Of a stretch of 64,000 nt of DNA, positions 1 to 8,119 are shown one piece after another; the first letter of the stretch is position 1, and every line of letters begins with the position of its first letter. Under the pieces are notes generated by a model, which saw only the letters and a program-made list of their open reading frames with translations, was not told the origin of the DNA and did no database searches. This DNA is from Alishewanella longhuensis. Lineage in GTDB: Bacteria > Pseudomonadota > Gammaproteobacteria > Enterobacterales > Alteromonadaceae. The position numbers and the translations under genes are program-made. Location of the stretch: contig NZ_BNAO01000008.1 of assembly GCF_014653435.1 (NCBI RefSeq), positions 62,540 through 126,539 on the forward strand, read 5' to 3'.

Positions 1-389
1 CATTGCGGGGCGCATCTTAGTGTTTTTACGTTAGGCATGCAAGGAGTATTTTGTAATTTAATTACTGTTCGACCATAAAGTAGCCAGTATGCAGTTTAAA
101 GCAGCACGATGCGCAAAATTGCAGCGTTTAAGCCTGCCTATATTGCTAAATACTCATCTACAACGTGAAACACTTTTTCATACTTTACTTTTAAGTTTGA
201 ATCTTAACGTTACTTGCTAAACGAACTAGCTAAGTGCTGGCTGCAATGCAGTGCCTTTGTCGGCAGCAGCGGTGATTTACTTTCTTGAATTTTAGGTGTG
301 AATTTTGCTGTTGGCGACTAATAAAGTTGCCGCACCCAAAAGCCTAATTCTGCTATACTAGGCGCAATTTTCTTTTAAGGTTTGCTGCA
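1..389. other. Left-edge intergenic stretch
   Basis: No convincing coding frame is visible in these 389 bases. The stretch holds a HexR-like operator at 52-66 (listed separately) and, near the right end, an extended -10 element TGCTATACT at 351-359 that probably drives rlmKL. A small CTGCA/TGCAG palindrome at about 241-251 has no assigned role. The neighbouring gene to the left lies outside the window, so which gene the operator serves cannot be seen. Confidence 0.6.
52..66. promoter_or_regulatory. HexR-like operator at left edge
   Basis: The 15-mer TGTAATTTAATTACT matches the operator in front of zwf (19635-19649) at 14 of 15 positions. Only the last base breaks the palindrome. It lies 324 bp before rlmKL, too far for an obvious role there, so it more likely serves a leftward gene outside the window. 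HexR regulons in related bacteria include glyceraldehyde-3-phosphate dehydrogenase and other central carbon genes; which one lies here is unknown. Confidence 0.55.
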
Positions 390-2522
390 ATGCTGGAATT
401 TTGGGCTTTAACGTCGAAGGGCGTGGAAGAGCTATTAGCTGATGAAATCCGTTCTTATCAGGGTGAAGTGCTTAAAGTGTCGATGGGTGTGGTACGTTTT
501 AAGGCCGATGTGAAAACGGCTTATACCCTTTGTTTATGGTCGCGGTTGGCAACGCGCATTATGCGTTTGATTCAATCAGAGCCGGTAACGGCTGAATCGG
601 ATATCTATCAAATTGCCAGTAAAATCGACTGGGGCCAGTTAATGTCGGTGCGTCAAACGCTGGCGGTTGATTGTGTGGGTAAGCACCCAAAAATCGATAA
701 TACCCAGTTTGGCGGTATGCGCTTAAAAGATGCCATTGTCGATCAGTTTCGCGAAGAAACCGGGCAGCGGCCTGATGTCGATCGCTTAACCCCCGATGTG
801 CGCTTTCAGGTGCGCTTGGATAAACTGCATTTCCACTTCTTATTAGACTTCTCTGGCCCATCCTTGCACCAGCGCGGTTATCGCAGCGGGCAGGGTGATG
901 CGCCCTTAAAAGAGCATTTAGCCGCCGCTTTATTAAAACGCTCTGGCTGGGTGCCAGGTACACCGCTATTTGATCCCTTCTGTGGTAGCGGCACCATCTT
1001 AATTGAAGCAGCGCAGCAAAGTTTAAATATGGCGCCAGGCCTAGCGCGCGAAAGTTTTGCTTTTGAACGCACGCCAGGTCATCGTGCTGCGGTATGGCAA
1101 CAGTTAGTGGCGGAGGCCAAAGCTGCGCAAATCGCCCCTGATCAGTTAGCGCTGGGTAATACCATCCAATTTTGGGGTAGCGATACTGACGAGCGTAGCT
1201 TAAGCAAAGCGCGGCAAAATGCGGCACGTGCCGGTGTCGCTAACCTAATTAACTTTGATTACGGCGATGCCACTGCCTTAAAGCATAAAGTGTGCGACGC
1301 TAACGGTATTATTGTCACTAACCCGCCATACGGCGAGCGTTTGGGCGATTTACCCTCACTTATTCCGCTGTATAGCAAGTTTGCGCTGTCGTTAAAGCAG
1401 CTATATCAGGGCTGGCGCTTGGCTATTATTACCTCGAATAGCGATTTACTGCGTGCGCTGCGTTTATCAAAAAGCAAAGCCTATAAGTTTAGCAATGGCC
1501 CGCTCGATTGTGAGTTCACCTTATTCGATTTAACTGAAAAGCAGGTGCAGGTGAGTAATAATGCACCGTCCCTGTTTTTTAGTGAAAGTAGCTCCTTTGG
1601 TAATCGCTTGGCGAAAAACCTGAAGCAATTACAAAAATGGGCCAAGCGTGAAGGCTTAAATTGCTATCGGTTATACGATGCCGATATTCCAGAATATAAC
1701 GTGGCAGTTGATTGGTACGATGGCGAAGTCGTGGTGCATGAGTATGCGGCACCGGCTACGGTAGATGAGCACGTCTCGCAAAAACGCTTATTTGATGTAG
1801 TGAACCAAGTCCCAACGGTACTGGGTATAAACCCGGATAAAATGATCTTAAAGGTGCGCGAAAAGCAAAAGGGCACGAATCAGTATCAGGCACTGGCTAA
1901 AGCTGGCCAATACAAAGAAGTGTCGGAGTATGGTGCTAAGTTTTGGGTAAACCTGCGCGATTACTTAGATACTGGCCTGTTTTTAGATCATCGCATTACC
2001 CGGCATTTAATTCAGCAACAAGCCAAAGATAAGCGGGTATTAAACCTCTTTGCCTATACCGGTACTGCCTCGGTGCATGCTGCACTGGGTGGCGCGCAAA
2101 GCGTGACGACGGTTGATATGTCGAATACTTATCTGGATTGGGCCAAGCGTAACTTTATGCTAAATGGCTTAAACGGTAAGCAATACCAGTTTGAACAAGC
2201 CGATTGCTTGCAGTGGCTGGCGCGTAACCGCAATCTATTTGATTTGATCTTTGTGGATCCGCCTACTTTTTCTAATTCAAAACGAATGGAAGATAGCTGG
2301 GATGTGCAGCGCGATCACGTCAATATGCTAAATATGCTGATTGGCAAAATGGCGCCAGGCGCGAAAGTCATTTTCTCCAACAATAAGCGCCGCTTTAAAA
2401 TTGATAGCGCTGCGCTTATTGAAGCCGGCTGGCAGATTAAAGATATCTCGGCCGCCACCTTGCCAGAAGATTTTAAGCGTAACCCGAATATCCATGTCTG
2501 TTTTGAGTTAACCCGGCCGTGA
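390..2522 (+). CDS. rlmL: Bifunctional 23S rRNA methyltransferase RlmKL
   Basis: RlmKL makes m2G2445 (RlmL half) and m7G2069 (RlmK half) in 23S rRNA in the cytoplasm. The 710-residue length fits the fused gammaproteobacterial form. A THUMP region covers about 45-155. The RlmL domain follows, with a SAM-binding DPFCGSGT at 195-202 and the catalytic NPPYGERLG at 311-319. The RlmK domain has NLFAYTGTASVHAA at 552-565 and FVDPPTFSNSKRM at 621-633. The start ATG has an AAGG element just upstream, and an extended -10 (TGCTATACT, 351-359) lies about 30 bp before it. Its stop overlaps the GTG start of the next gene (GTGA), so it probably heads an operon with the glutaredoxin-like gene and uup. Both catalytic halves look intact. 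Confidence 0.97.
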   Translation: MLEFWALTSKGVEELLADEIRSYQGEVLKVSMGVVRFKADVKTAYTLCLWSRLATRIMRLIQSEPVTAESDIYQIASKIDWGQLMSVRQTLAVDCVGKHPKIDNTQFGGMRLKDAIVDQFREETGQRPDVDRLTPDVRFQVRLDKLHFHFLLDFSGPSLHQRGYRSGQGDAPLKEHLAAALLKRSGWVPGTPLFDPFCGSGTILIEAAQQSLNMAPGLARESFAFERTPGHRAAVWQQLVAEAKAAQIAPDQLALGNTIQFWGSDTDERSLSKARQNAARAGVANLINFDYGDATALKHKVCDANGIIVTNPPYGERLGDLPSLIPLYSKFALSLKQLYQGWRLAIITSNSDLLRALRLSKSKAYKFSNGPLDCEFTLFDLTEKQVQVSNNAPSLFFSESSSFGNRLAKNLKQLQKWAKREGLNCYRLYDADIPEYNVAVDWYDGEVVVHEYAAPATVDEHVSQKRLFDVVNQVPTVLGINPDKMILKVREKQKGTNQYQALAKAGQYKEVSEYGAKFWVNLRDYLDTGLFLDHRITRHLIQQQAKDKRVLNLFAYTGTASVHAALGGAQSVTTVDMSNTYLDWAKRNFMLNGLNGKQYQFEQADCLQWLARNRNLFDLIFVDPPTFSNSKRMEDSWDVQRDHVNMLNMLIGKMAPGAKVIFSNNKRRFKIDSAALIEAGWQIKDISAATLPEDFKRNPNIHVCFELTRP

Positions 2523-2779
2523 GTCGATACACCCTTTACAGCACCTGGGGCTGCCATTTATGCGAAGACGCCGAGGCCTTAGTTAAGGCCGCCGGTGTGG
2601 CAGGCGAGTTACAGATTGTGGATATTGTCGATGACGAGCAAGCCTTAGCGCGTTTTCGGGTGCATATTCCGGTGCTTGCCTGCACCGATGCCCAAGGGGC
2701 AGAGCAGTTATTATATTGGCCGTTTGATGCCATCTCATTGCAGCAGTGGCTGGATCAGCATACAAAGGATATAAAGTAG
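2519..2779 (+). CDS. Glutaredoxin-like family protein (DUF836)
   Basis: This 86-residue thioredoxin-fold protein has a redox CHLC motif at about residues 13-16 (TWGCHLCEDA), as in the DUF836 glutaredoxin-like family. A cis-proline is likely in the IPVLAC segment. Such proteins are thought to act in thiol-disulfide exchange, but no substrate is known for this subfamily. It starts at GTG overlapping the rlmKL stop, and its TAG stop overlaps the GTG start of uup, so translation is probably coupled across all three genes. The rlmKL-DUF836-uup order is a familiar gammaproteobacterial arrangement. Confidence 0.88.
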   Translation: MSRYTLYSTWGCHLCEDAEALVKAAGVAGELQIVDIVDDEQALARFRVHIPVLACTDAQGAEQLLYWPFDAISLQQWLDQHTKDIK

Positions 2780-4701
2780 TGGAGTTATTACGTTTTCAGC
2801 AGGCCAGTTTAGCCTTTGGTACCCATCCGGTATTAGATCATGTCGATTTTAGCTTGTTTACTGGCGAGCGCGTCTGTTTAGTGGGCCGTAATGGTGCCGG
2901 AAAATCGACCTTTTTAAAATTGTTGACCGGTCAGCAAAATTTGGACGATGGCCAAATTGTGATGACCAACGGCGTTATTTTAAGCCGCTTAGAGCAAGAT
3001 CCGCCGGCAAAAATGGATGTAAAAATTGCTGATTTTATCCGCGAAGGCGCCGGCGATTTAGCGGAAAAGTTGCAACAGTTTTATACCTTATCAGAAAACC
3101 TGGAAGGCGCGGGCGATGCCGAATACCGCTTATTTGAGCGCCTGCAAAGTGAATTAGATGCCCGCGATGGTTGGGGATTAGAGTCTCGCGTGCAAATGCT
3201 CTGTGAGCAATTTGCGATGGACGGCGAAAACAGCCTAGCGACGTTATCAGGGGGTTGGTTACGTAAAGCGGCACTGGCCCGTGCACTGATTGCAAAGCCC
3301 GATATCTTATTATTGGATGAGCCGACCAACCACTTAGACGTGGCCGCTATTAATTGGTTAGAGCAATTTTTATTAAGCTTTAACGGCGCCATTATTTTTA
3401 TCTCGCACGATAGGGCCTTTATCCGTGCGTTAGCCACCCGCATTATCGATTTAGATCGCGGCCAGCTCACTTCGCACCCTGGTAATTATCAGGAATATCT
3501 GGATCGCAAACAAAAGATCCTAGAAGACGAGCAGCAGCATAATGCCCTGTTTGATAAGAAGCTGGCCGATGAAGAAGTGTGGATCCGCCAGGGGATTAAA
3601 GCGCGTCGCACCCGTAACGAAGGGCGGGTTCGGGCACTTAAAGCCCTGCGTCAAGAACGTGCGGCTCGGGTAGAAGTGCTGGGCAAGGTCGATTTTAATA
3701 TCGAACAAGCAGCCCGCTCCGGTAAACTGGTATTTGAAGCAAAACAGTTAAGCCATGCCTTTGGCGGTGTGCCGATTTTACAAAACCTGGATTTGCTGGT
3801 GATGCGTGGCGATCGCATAGCATTAGTAGGGCCGAACGGCGTGGGCAAATCGACGCTTATTAAGCTATTACTGGGCGATTATCAGCAAGACAGTGGCGAG
3901 ATTAAACGCGGCACCAATATCGAAGTCGCCTATTTTGACCAGCATCGTATGGCACTGGATTTAAACGCCACCGTACAAGATAACGTGGCCGATGGTAAGC
4001 AAGAAATTATGCAAAATGGCAATAGCCGCCATGTGCTAAGTTACTTACAAGACTTCTTATTCCCGCCTATGCGCGCCCGTACCCCGGTGCGCGCTTTATC
4101 GGGTGGTGAGAAAAACCGTTTATTATTGGCAAAGCTCTTTGCTAAACCCAGTAATTTGCTGATCCTCGATGAACCAACCAACGATTTAGACGTGGAAACC
4201 TTAGAGCTTTTAGAAGATATTCTGCAGCAATATCAAGGTACAGTGCTGTTGGTAAGCCACGATCGGGAATTTGTAAACAATACCGTGACTAGCTCATTGC
4301 TGTTTGCGGGAAATGCTAAAATTATCGAAATTACCGGTGGTTATGACGAAGTCGTAGCCTGGCAGCAGCGGCAATCAAATAATAGTGCTTTGAAAAATAG
4401 CAGCAAAACAGTATCTGAAGCCGCGACAACAGCTAAAGTAGTAGAAAATGCGCCAGAGGCTTCTGTTAGCAGCACTAAGAAGTTATCATATAAAGAAAAA
4501 CGTGAGCTGGAGCTATTACCAGCCTTAATTGAAACACTGGATGCTGAGCTAACTGCACTGCAAACTGAGGTTAATGATGCCGACTTTTTTAAAGGCACGG
4601 CAGACTACACGCAGCAACGGTTGAACCTATTACAAGAAACCGAGTCGAAGCTGGCGCAGGCGTATCAGCGCTGGGAAGAATTAGAAGCTGCAATTTCGTA
4701 A
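2779..4701 (+). CDS. uup: ABC-F ATPase Uup
   Basis: Uup is a soluble ABC-F protein linked to ribosome function and to precise excision of transposons. It has two ATPase cassettes and no membrane segments. Numbering from the GTG at 2779 gives 640 residues. Cassette 1 has Walker A GRNGAGKST (36-44), signature LSGGW (156-160) and Walker [12 protein letters not shown] (177-187). Cassette 2 has GPNGVGKST (351-359), LSGGE (440-444) and LILDEPTNDLD (461-471). The C-terminal 80 or so residues form a charged coiled coil, which separates Uup from EttA and YbiT. I chose GTG 2779 because AAAGGA sits about 9 nt upstream and the start overlaps the previous stop. An upstream in-frame GTG at 2746 lies inside the preceding gene. 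Confidence 0.95.
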   Translation: MELLRFQQASLAFGTHPVLDHVDFSLFTGERVCLVGRNGAGKSTFLKLLTGQQNLDDGQIVMTNGVILSRLEQDPPAKMDVKIADFIREGAGDLAEKLQQFYTLSENLEGAGDAEYRLFERLQSELDARDGWGLESRVQMLCEQFAMDGENSLATLSGGWLRKAALARALIAKPDILLLDEPTNHLDVAAINWLEQFLLSFNGAIIFISHDRAFIRALATRIIDLDRGQLTSHPGNYQEYLDRKQKILEDEQQHNALFDKKLADEEVWIRQGIKARRTRNEGRVRALKALRQERAARVEVLGKVDFNIEQAARSGKLVFEAKQLSHAFGGVPILQNLDLLVMRGDRIALVGPNGVGKSTLIKLLLGDYQQDSGEIKRGTNIEVAYFDQHRMALDLNATVQDNVADGKQEIMQNGNSRHVLSYLQDFLFPPMRARTPVRALSGGEKNRLLLAKLFAKPSNLLILDEPTNDLDVETLELLEDILQQYQGTVLLVSHDREFVNNTVTSSLLFAGNAKIIEITGGYDEVVAWQQRQSNNSALKNSSKTVSEAATTAKVVENAPEASVSSTKKLSYKEKRELELLPALIETLDAELTALQTEVNDADFFKGTADYTQQRLNLLQETESKLAQAYQRWEELEAAIS

Positions 4702-4718
4702 ATTTTTAGGGGCCATGC

Positions 4719-6521
4719 ATGAAATTATCACCGATCAGCCTAGCAGTATTGCCGTTGCTGACAGTTTTTACGGCGAATGCCGCGGTGTATCAGATCGTTG
4801 AATTAGATACTACCAACAAAGTTCAATCTACCAGTGGTGTAGCCGCGACCCCGCAGGGTGATGTGGTGAGTAATGGTAATGTGTTGTTAGATTTTCAGGT
4901 AGATTTAACTGAAATTGACTTCGACAGTGAAATCATCAAAGCACTACTTACCGAAGAACAGCTAGCCGATGCAAAAAATGGCAATGTTGATAGCACAGTA
5001 ACAGGCATTTTAGTTAATTTTTTAGTCAGTAACGCCGGTTTATTTTCTCAGCCAGTCGGTAATTTGCGGGTGATTCGGCAGGCACAAAATGGTGTTACCG
5101 AGCAGGTCGTATTTCGCGATATTACCAATACCAAAGGCAATAACGAGTTTGCTTATGGCGTGAATAATCTTGGGCAAATTGCTGGTACTGCCAGCGCGCC
5201 TTCTTTTAAAGAAACCTTTACGGCAATCATAGTGCCGGGTGAAGATGAAGAAGAGCCAGAAGTGCCAGTGATCCCACAACCTGCGACCGTATGGGTACCA
5301 GAGCCAGGCTACTTATTAGGTTATGTTGCAGATGGCTCTCAACGTACTGTGTTGCCTCCTGCTTTTACCGCTTTAGGCGGGGGTATGTCGGCAGCTCAGG
5401 CCATTAACAATAATGGTATGGTAGCAGGTTTCACCTCATCAGGCGTTAGCGCCAGCCTTACAGAGACCGTAGAAACAGCCTGTAATGGTAATTTACAACC
5501 GGTACAGTTTTGTTTAAATGCCCAGATGGCTGCTCGTGGTATCAATATTAACTCGTTGTTAAATCAGATACGTAACTTTCAAACTGTCGAGATAGCTTCA
5601 CAAGGTTATCAGGAAAGAGCGGCAATTTGGCAACTTAATGATAACGGTACAGCCATACTTAACAGCACTTTGGGCTTTTTAGGTGAGAAAGGTACGGGCG
5701 AGCAGGCTCCGACATCAGAAGATTATCCAGCACCGTTTTACTATAGCCGCGCTAACGCTATAAATGATAATAATATTGCAGTCGGCCACTCACTGTATAC
5801 CGATATAAGCCGTAAGATTCGTGTTTTCGACAATTTTGGTTTTGAACAACAACGTATCTATGCTGCGCCTCATGCAACTATATTTAATGGTGAAGAGGTA
5901 ACAGGTTTTATCGACACTAATGAATGGCTGGCCAGTATTGCAACTGATATCAATAATCAAAATCTGGTTGTTGGCTATGCTCTGAAAAATATCAATAGTT
6001 TGGTACGTAATCGCTTATTTGTTTATGATATGAACAGTAACAGCGTAAAGTTTCCGAATGGATTTTTTAACAGCTCTAGCACTGAACCTAGAGATCTGAA
6101 TAATAATGGTCAGGTCGTTGGTCGGGCTGAAGTTATTATTGGTGGTACCACTACCAGACGTTTCCATGCGTTTATGTATGATGCTACCGCTGATAGTTTC
6201 AGAGATCTAAATGATTTGGTTGGTTGTGATGCCCCGACTTTGGTTGAGGCTACCGCAATTAACGATGATGGTGAGATCCTAGCCACGGCGTTGATTAATC
6301 GTCCTTTGTTAGGGCCAACCGGTGAAGAGCAGCTTGCTACAGACGGTACAGTGATAAAACAGCAACAAGCTACTGCCGTTAAATTACGTCCTATTGCCAA
6401 TGGTCAGGTGGAAAATTGTAATGGTGAAGATGCTACTTATGAACGTAAGAGCGGCAGTTTTTCCATGTTTTGGCTAATGTTGCTTGGCGCTTTACCTCTA
6501 CTGCGTCGTCGCAAAGTTTAA
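4719..6521 (+). CDS. Secreted DUF3466 family protein with HAF-like repeats
   Basis: This 600-residue exported protein of unknown function has a signal peptide (residues 1 to about 21, ending ANA-A). At least six repeats of the form (A/D)(I/L)N(N/D)xGxxxG occur, for example YGVNNLGQIAG near 146, AINNNGMVAG near 228, AINDNNIAVG, DINNQNLVVG, DLNNNGQVVG and AINDDGEI. This is the HAF-type extracellular repeat. The C-terminus has a hydrophobic segment followed by LLRRRKV, resembling the GlyGly-CTERM/rhombosortase sorting tail, but the usual glycine pair is replaced by SGS. The start at 4719 is preceded by AGGGG at about 6 nt spacing. A second ATG four bases earlier is out of frame. A strong terminator follows at 6546. 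Confidence 0.85.
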   Translation: MKLSPISLAVLPLLTVFTANAAVYQIVELDTTNKVQSTSGVAATPQGDVVSNGNVLLDFQVDLTEIDFDSEIIKALLTEEQLADAKNGNVDSTVTGILVNFLVSNAGLFSQPVGNLRVIRQAQNGVTEQVVFRDITNTKGNNEFAYGVNNLGQIAGTASAPSFKETFTAIIVPGEDEEEPEVPVIPQPATVWVPEPGYLLGYVADGSQRTVLPPAFTALGGGMSAAQAINNNGMVAGFTSSGVSASLTETVETACNGNLQPVQFCLNAQMAARGININSLLNQIRNFQTVEIASQGYQERAAIWQLNDNGTAILNSTLGFLGEKGTGEQAPTSEDYPAPFYYSRANAINDNNIAVGHSLYTDISRKIRVFDNFGFEQQRIYAAPHATIFNGEEVTGFIDTNEWLASIATDINNQNLVVGYALKNINSLVRNRLFVYDMNSNSVKFPNGFFNSSSTEPRDLNNNGQVVGRAEVIIGGTTTRRFHAFMYDATADSFRDLNDLVGCDAPTLVEATAINDDGEILATALINRPLLGPTGEEQLATDGTVIKQQQATAVKLRPIANGQVENCNGEDATYERKSGSFSMFWLMLLGALPLLRRRKV

Positions 6522-6545
6522 TGCATAACGTTTATTTTTGTCTTT

Positions 6546-6568
6546 AAAGCTGCTTCGGCAGCTTTTTT
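6546..6568 (+). terminator. Terminator after the DUF3466 gene
   Basis: An 8-bp stem (AAAGCTGC/GCAGCTTT) with a TTCG tetraloop runs straight into a T tract. It is a textbook intrinsic terminator ending the rlmKL to DUF3466 run. Confidence 0.92.
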
Positions 6569-6816
6569 ATTTGCTGCGATTGCAGTATTGAGTGCTACAA
6601 TTTTGTACTCAATAAATAATTTTTTATAATATTTTCGTCTAAAAACTTATTGCCATTAAATTGTAACGAAGTCATGCCGTTACCATAAGTCAAGTACTAT
6701 ATTTACTTAAATTCGTTTGAACCTTTTGCACTTCTTAGCTATCTATTAATTGTAACATTGTGGTGTTATGGCCCGTTGTTGCTTACTAAATTATTTCAGT
6801 TGAGGAAGACTGCCGT

Positions 6817-6999
6817 ATGAAAAGACAAAAACGTGATCGTCTGGAACGTGCTCATGCTCAAGGTTATCGTGCTGGTGTTACTGGCCGTTCAAAAGAAATT
6901 TGCCCTTATCAGAATTTAGATGCTCGCTCAGAATGGTTAGGGGGTTGGCGAGCCGCCATGGAAGACCGTAATATCGGTTTATTTAATAAAGGCACCTGA
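6817..6999 (+). CDS. rmf: Ribosome modulation factor
   Basis: Rmf binds 70S ribosomes in stationary phase and drives 100S dimer (hibernating ribosome) formation. The 60-residue protein is very basic at its N-terminus and carries the family's hallmark central region (AHAQGYRAGVTGRS, then CPYQ, then WLGGWR). The start is preceded by TTGAGGAAG about 8-14 nt upstream. It sits alone between two terminators, with nearly 250 bp of AT-rich upstream DNA that probably holds a growth-phase promoter. Convergent fabA follows, as is common in related genomes. Confidence 0.96.
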   Translation: MKRQKRDRLERAHAQGYRAGVTGRSKEICPYQNLDARSEWLGGWRAAMEDRNIGLFNKGT

Positions 7000-7020
7000 C
7001 ATCAGGTTTAGTAACAGGCA

Positions 7021-7047
7021 AAAGCCCCGTTAAATATACGGGGCTTT
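7021..7047. terminator. Bidirectional terminator between rmf and fabA
   Basis: A 10-bp stem (AAAGCCCCGT/ACGGGGCTTT) has a 7-nt loop. A T-rich stretch follows on both strands (GTTTTTAG on +, TTTTGCC on -). It ends both convergent genes. Confidence 0.88.
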
Positions 7048-7090
7048 ATGGTTTTTAGGGGGGATGTTTTACTGAAGATTCACAGTAAAC

Positions 7091-7603
7091 TTAAAAGCTA
7101 GAGGTATCCTGGAACAAACCAACTTTTAAATCTGTTGCCGCGTAAATCTCGCGGCCATCAACACTAACGATACCATCGCCAATACCCATAAACAGCTTAC
7201 GCTTAATAACCCGTTTCATATTAATGGTGTATGTCACTTTTTTGGCTGTAGGCAGCACCTGACCAGTGAATTTCACCTCACCCACACCTAGGGCGCGGCC
7301 TTTGCCTGGACCACCAGCCCAACCTAAAAAGAAGCCAACCAGTTGCCACATTGCATCTAAACCCAAACAACCAGGCATCACCGGATCGCCTTTAAAATGG
7401 CAGCCAAAGAACCACAAGTCAGGGTTAATGTCTAACTCGGCAATAATTTGGCCTTTACCGTATAAACCACCTTCTTCAGAAATGTGCAGAATACGGTCCA
7501 TCATTAACATGTTGTCAGACGGCAGTTGGCTATTACCTGGGCCAAAGAGTTCGCCATTGGCGCAGGCAATTAAATCTTCTTTTGTAAAGCTATTCTTAGT
7601 CAT
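7091..7603 (-). CDS. fabA: 3-hydroxydecanoyl-ACP dehydratase/isomerase FabA
   Basis: FabA dehydrates 3-hydroxyacyl-ACP and isomerises trans-2- to cis-3-decenoyl-ACP, the branch point for anaerobic unsaturated fatty acid synthesis. The 170-residue hotdog protein has the active-site segment [19 protein letters not shown] (65-83), with catalytic His69 and Asp83. Length and motif match E. coli FabA. A near-perfect 22-bp palindrome of the FabR type lies 34-55 bp upstream of the start, so repression by a FabR/DesT-like regulator is likely. The partner gene fabB is not in this window. Confidence 0.97.
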   Translation of the reverse strand: MTKNSFTKEDLIACANGELFGPGNSQLPSDNMLMMDRILHISEEGGLYGKGQIIAELDINPDLWFFGCHFKGDPVMPGCLGLDAMWQLVGFFLGWAGGPGKGRALGVGEVKFTGQVLPTAKKVTYTINMKRVIKRKLFMGIGDGIVSVDGREIYAATDLKVGLFQDTSSF

Positions 7604-7636
7604 GTATGTTTAATCCAATAAAAATGCTGCGTCAGC

Positions 7637-7658
7637 TTAGCGAACAGCTGTACGCTAA
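7637..7658 (-). promoter_or_regulatory. FabR-like operator upstream of fabA
   Basis: Two 11-base arms, TTAGCGAACAG and CTGTACGCTAA, are inverted repeats with a single mismatch. The core AGCGnACAnnTGTnCGCT is the form known for FabR operators in front of fabA and fabB in enterics. Its place 34-55 bp before the fabA start fits overlap with the promoter. The repressor gene is not in the window. Confidence 0.78.
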
Positions 7659-7711
7659 ACAAGTCCGATTTGTAATAGTTTTAAAAAAATCCACATTTAA
7701 TACTCCGTTAT

Positions 7712-7779
7712 CTGGTCAGACCGGTACCGGAGACGTGTGGATAAACTGGTCGGGCCGGTACCGGAGTTGTGTGGATAAG
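7712..7779. repeat. Tandem 34-bp repeat with two DnaA boxes and CCGGTACCGG palindromes
   Basis: Two direct copies with a 34-bp period lie directly before the CopB-like gene. Each contains the 10-bp palindrome CCGGTACCGG (7721-7730 and 7755-7764) and TGTGGATAA (7736-7744 and 7770-7778). The latter is the exact complement of the consensus DnaA box TTATCCACA. The copies differ at a few positions only. They could be operators for an autoregulated small DNA-binding protein, a DnaA-responsive promoter element, or both. Confidence 0.8.
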
Positions 7780-7789
7780 TGGTGGTGGG

Positions 7790-8047
7790 ATGAGTAGCGA
7801 AAAAAGTCAGGCGTTAACCAATGCAGAGAAACAGCGGCGCTATCGCGAGCGGCAGAAAGACTCTGGTAAGAAGGAGTTGCGCGGTTACTTAACTCCGGAA
7901 GCGATGCAGTGCTATGAAGAAATTGCGCAAAAAACGCAATGGAATGATAGTACCTTACTAAGTAATGCAATTCGTTTAATGTACGCCGCTCATAAATTAG
8001 GGCAGGTGGGTATTCTTAATAGCTGGCTGAATGAACACAAGCGCTGA
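7790..8047 (+). CDS. Small CopB/RepA2-like putative DNA-binding protein
   Basis: This 85-residue protein resembles plasmid replication regulators of the CopB/RepA2 type. The N-terminal LTNAEKQRRYRERQKDSGKK resembles the CopB segment that begins with an acidic-basic AEKQR motif. The rest (LTPEAMQCYEEIAQKTQWNDSTLLSNAIRL) reads like a ribbon-helix-helix fold. No replication initiator gene is nearby, so this is a chromosomal relative of unknown role. ATG 7790 was chosen with a GGTGGTGGG stretch upstream. An in-frame GTG at 7769 would begin inside the second repeat copy. The tandem palindromes upstream suggest autoregulation, which is inference. Confidence 0.68.
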   Translation: MSSEKSQALTNAEKQRRYRERQKDSGKKELRGYLTPEAMQCYEEIAQKTQWNDSTLLSNAIRLMYAAHKLGQVGILNSWLNEHKR

Positions 8048-8050
8048 AGG

Positions 8051-8079
8051 ATGACGCCATCCGGCTTCGAAGGTATAAT
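8051..8079 (+). promoter_or_regulatory. Promoter of the QueD-like gene
   Basis: A perfect -10 TATAAT (8074-8079) is preceded at 17 bp by ATGACG (8051-8056), matching TTGACA at four of six bases. It lies 40 bp before the QueD-like start, immediately after the stop of the CopB-like gene. Confidence 0.68.
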
Positions 8080-8119
8080 GCTGTTCTAATTCGCTTAGCA
8101 TTCATTTCAGGAAGGCGTC

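Noticed and set aside
559-1227. 222-codon open frame on the minus strand within rlmKL
   Set aside because: It is the shadow of a strongly conserved gene, with no recognisable motif, and the translated composition is unlike a protein.
7606-7797. 63-codon plus-strand frame covering the FabR-like operator and the repeats
   Set aside because: It runs through regulatory DNA, has a poor start context and no family resemblance.
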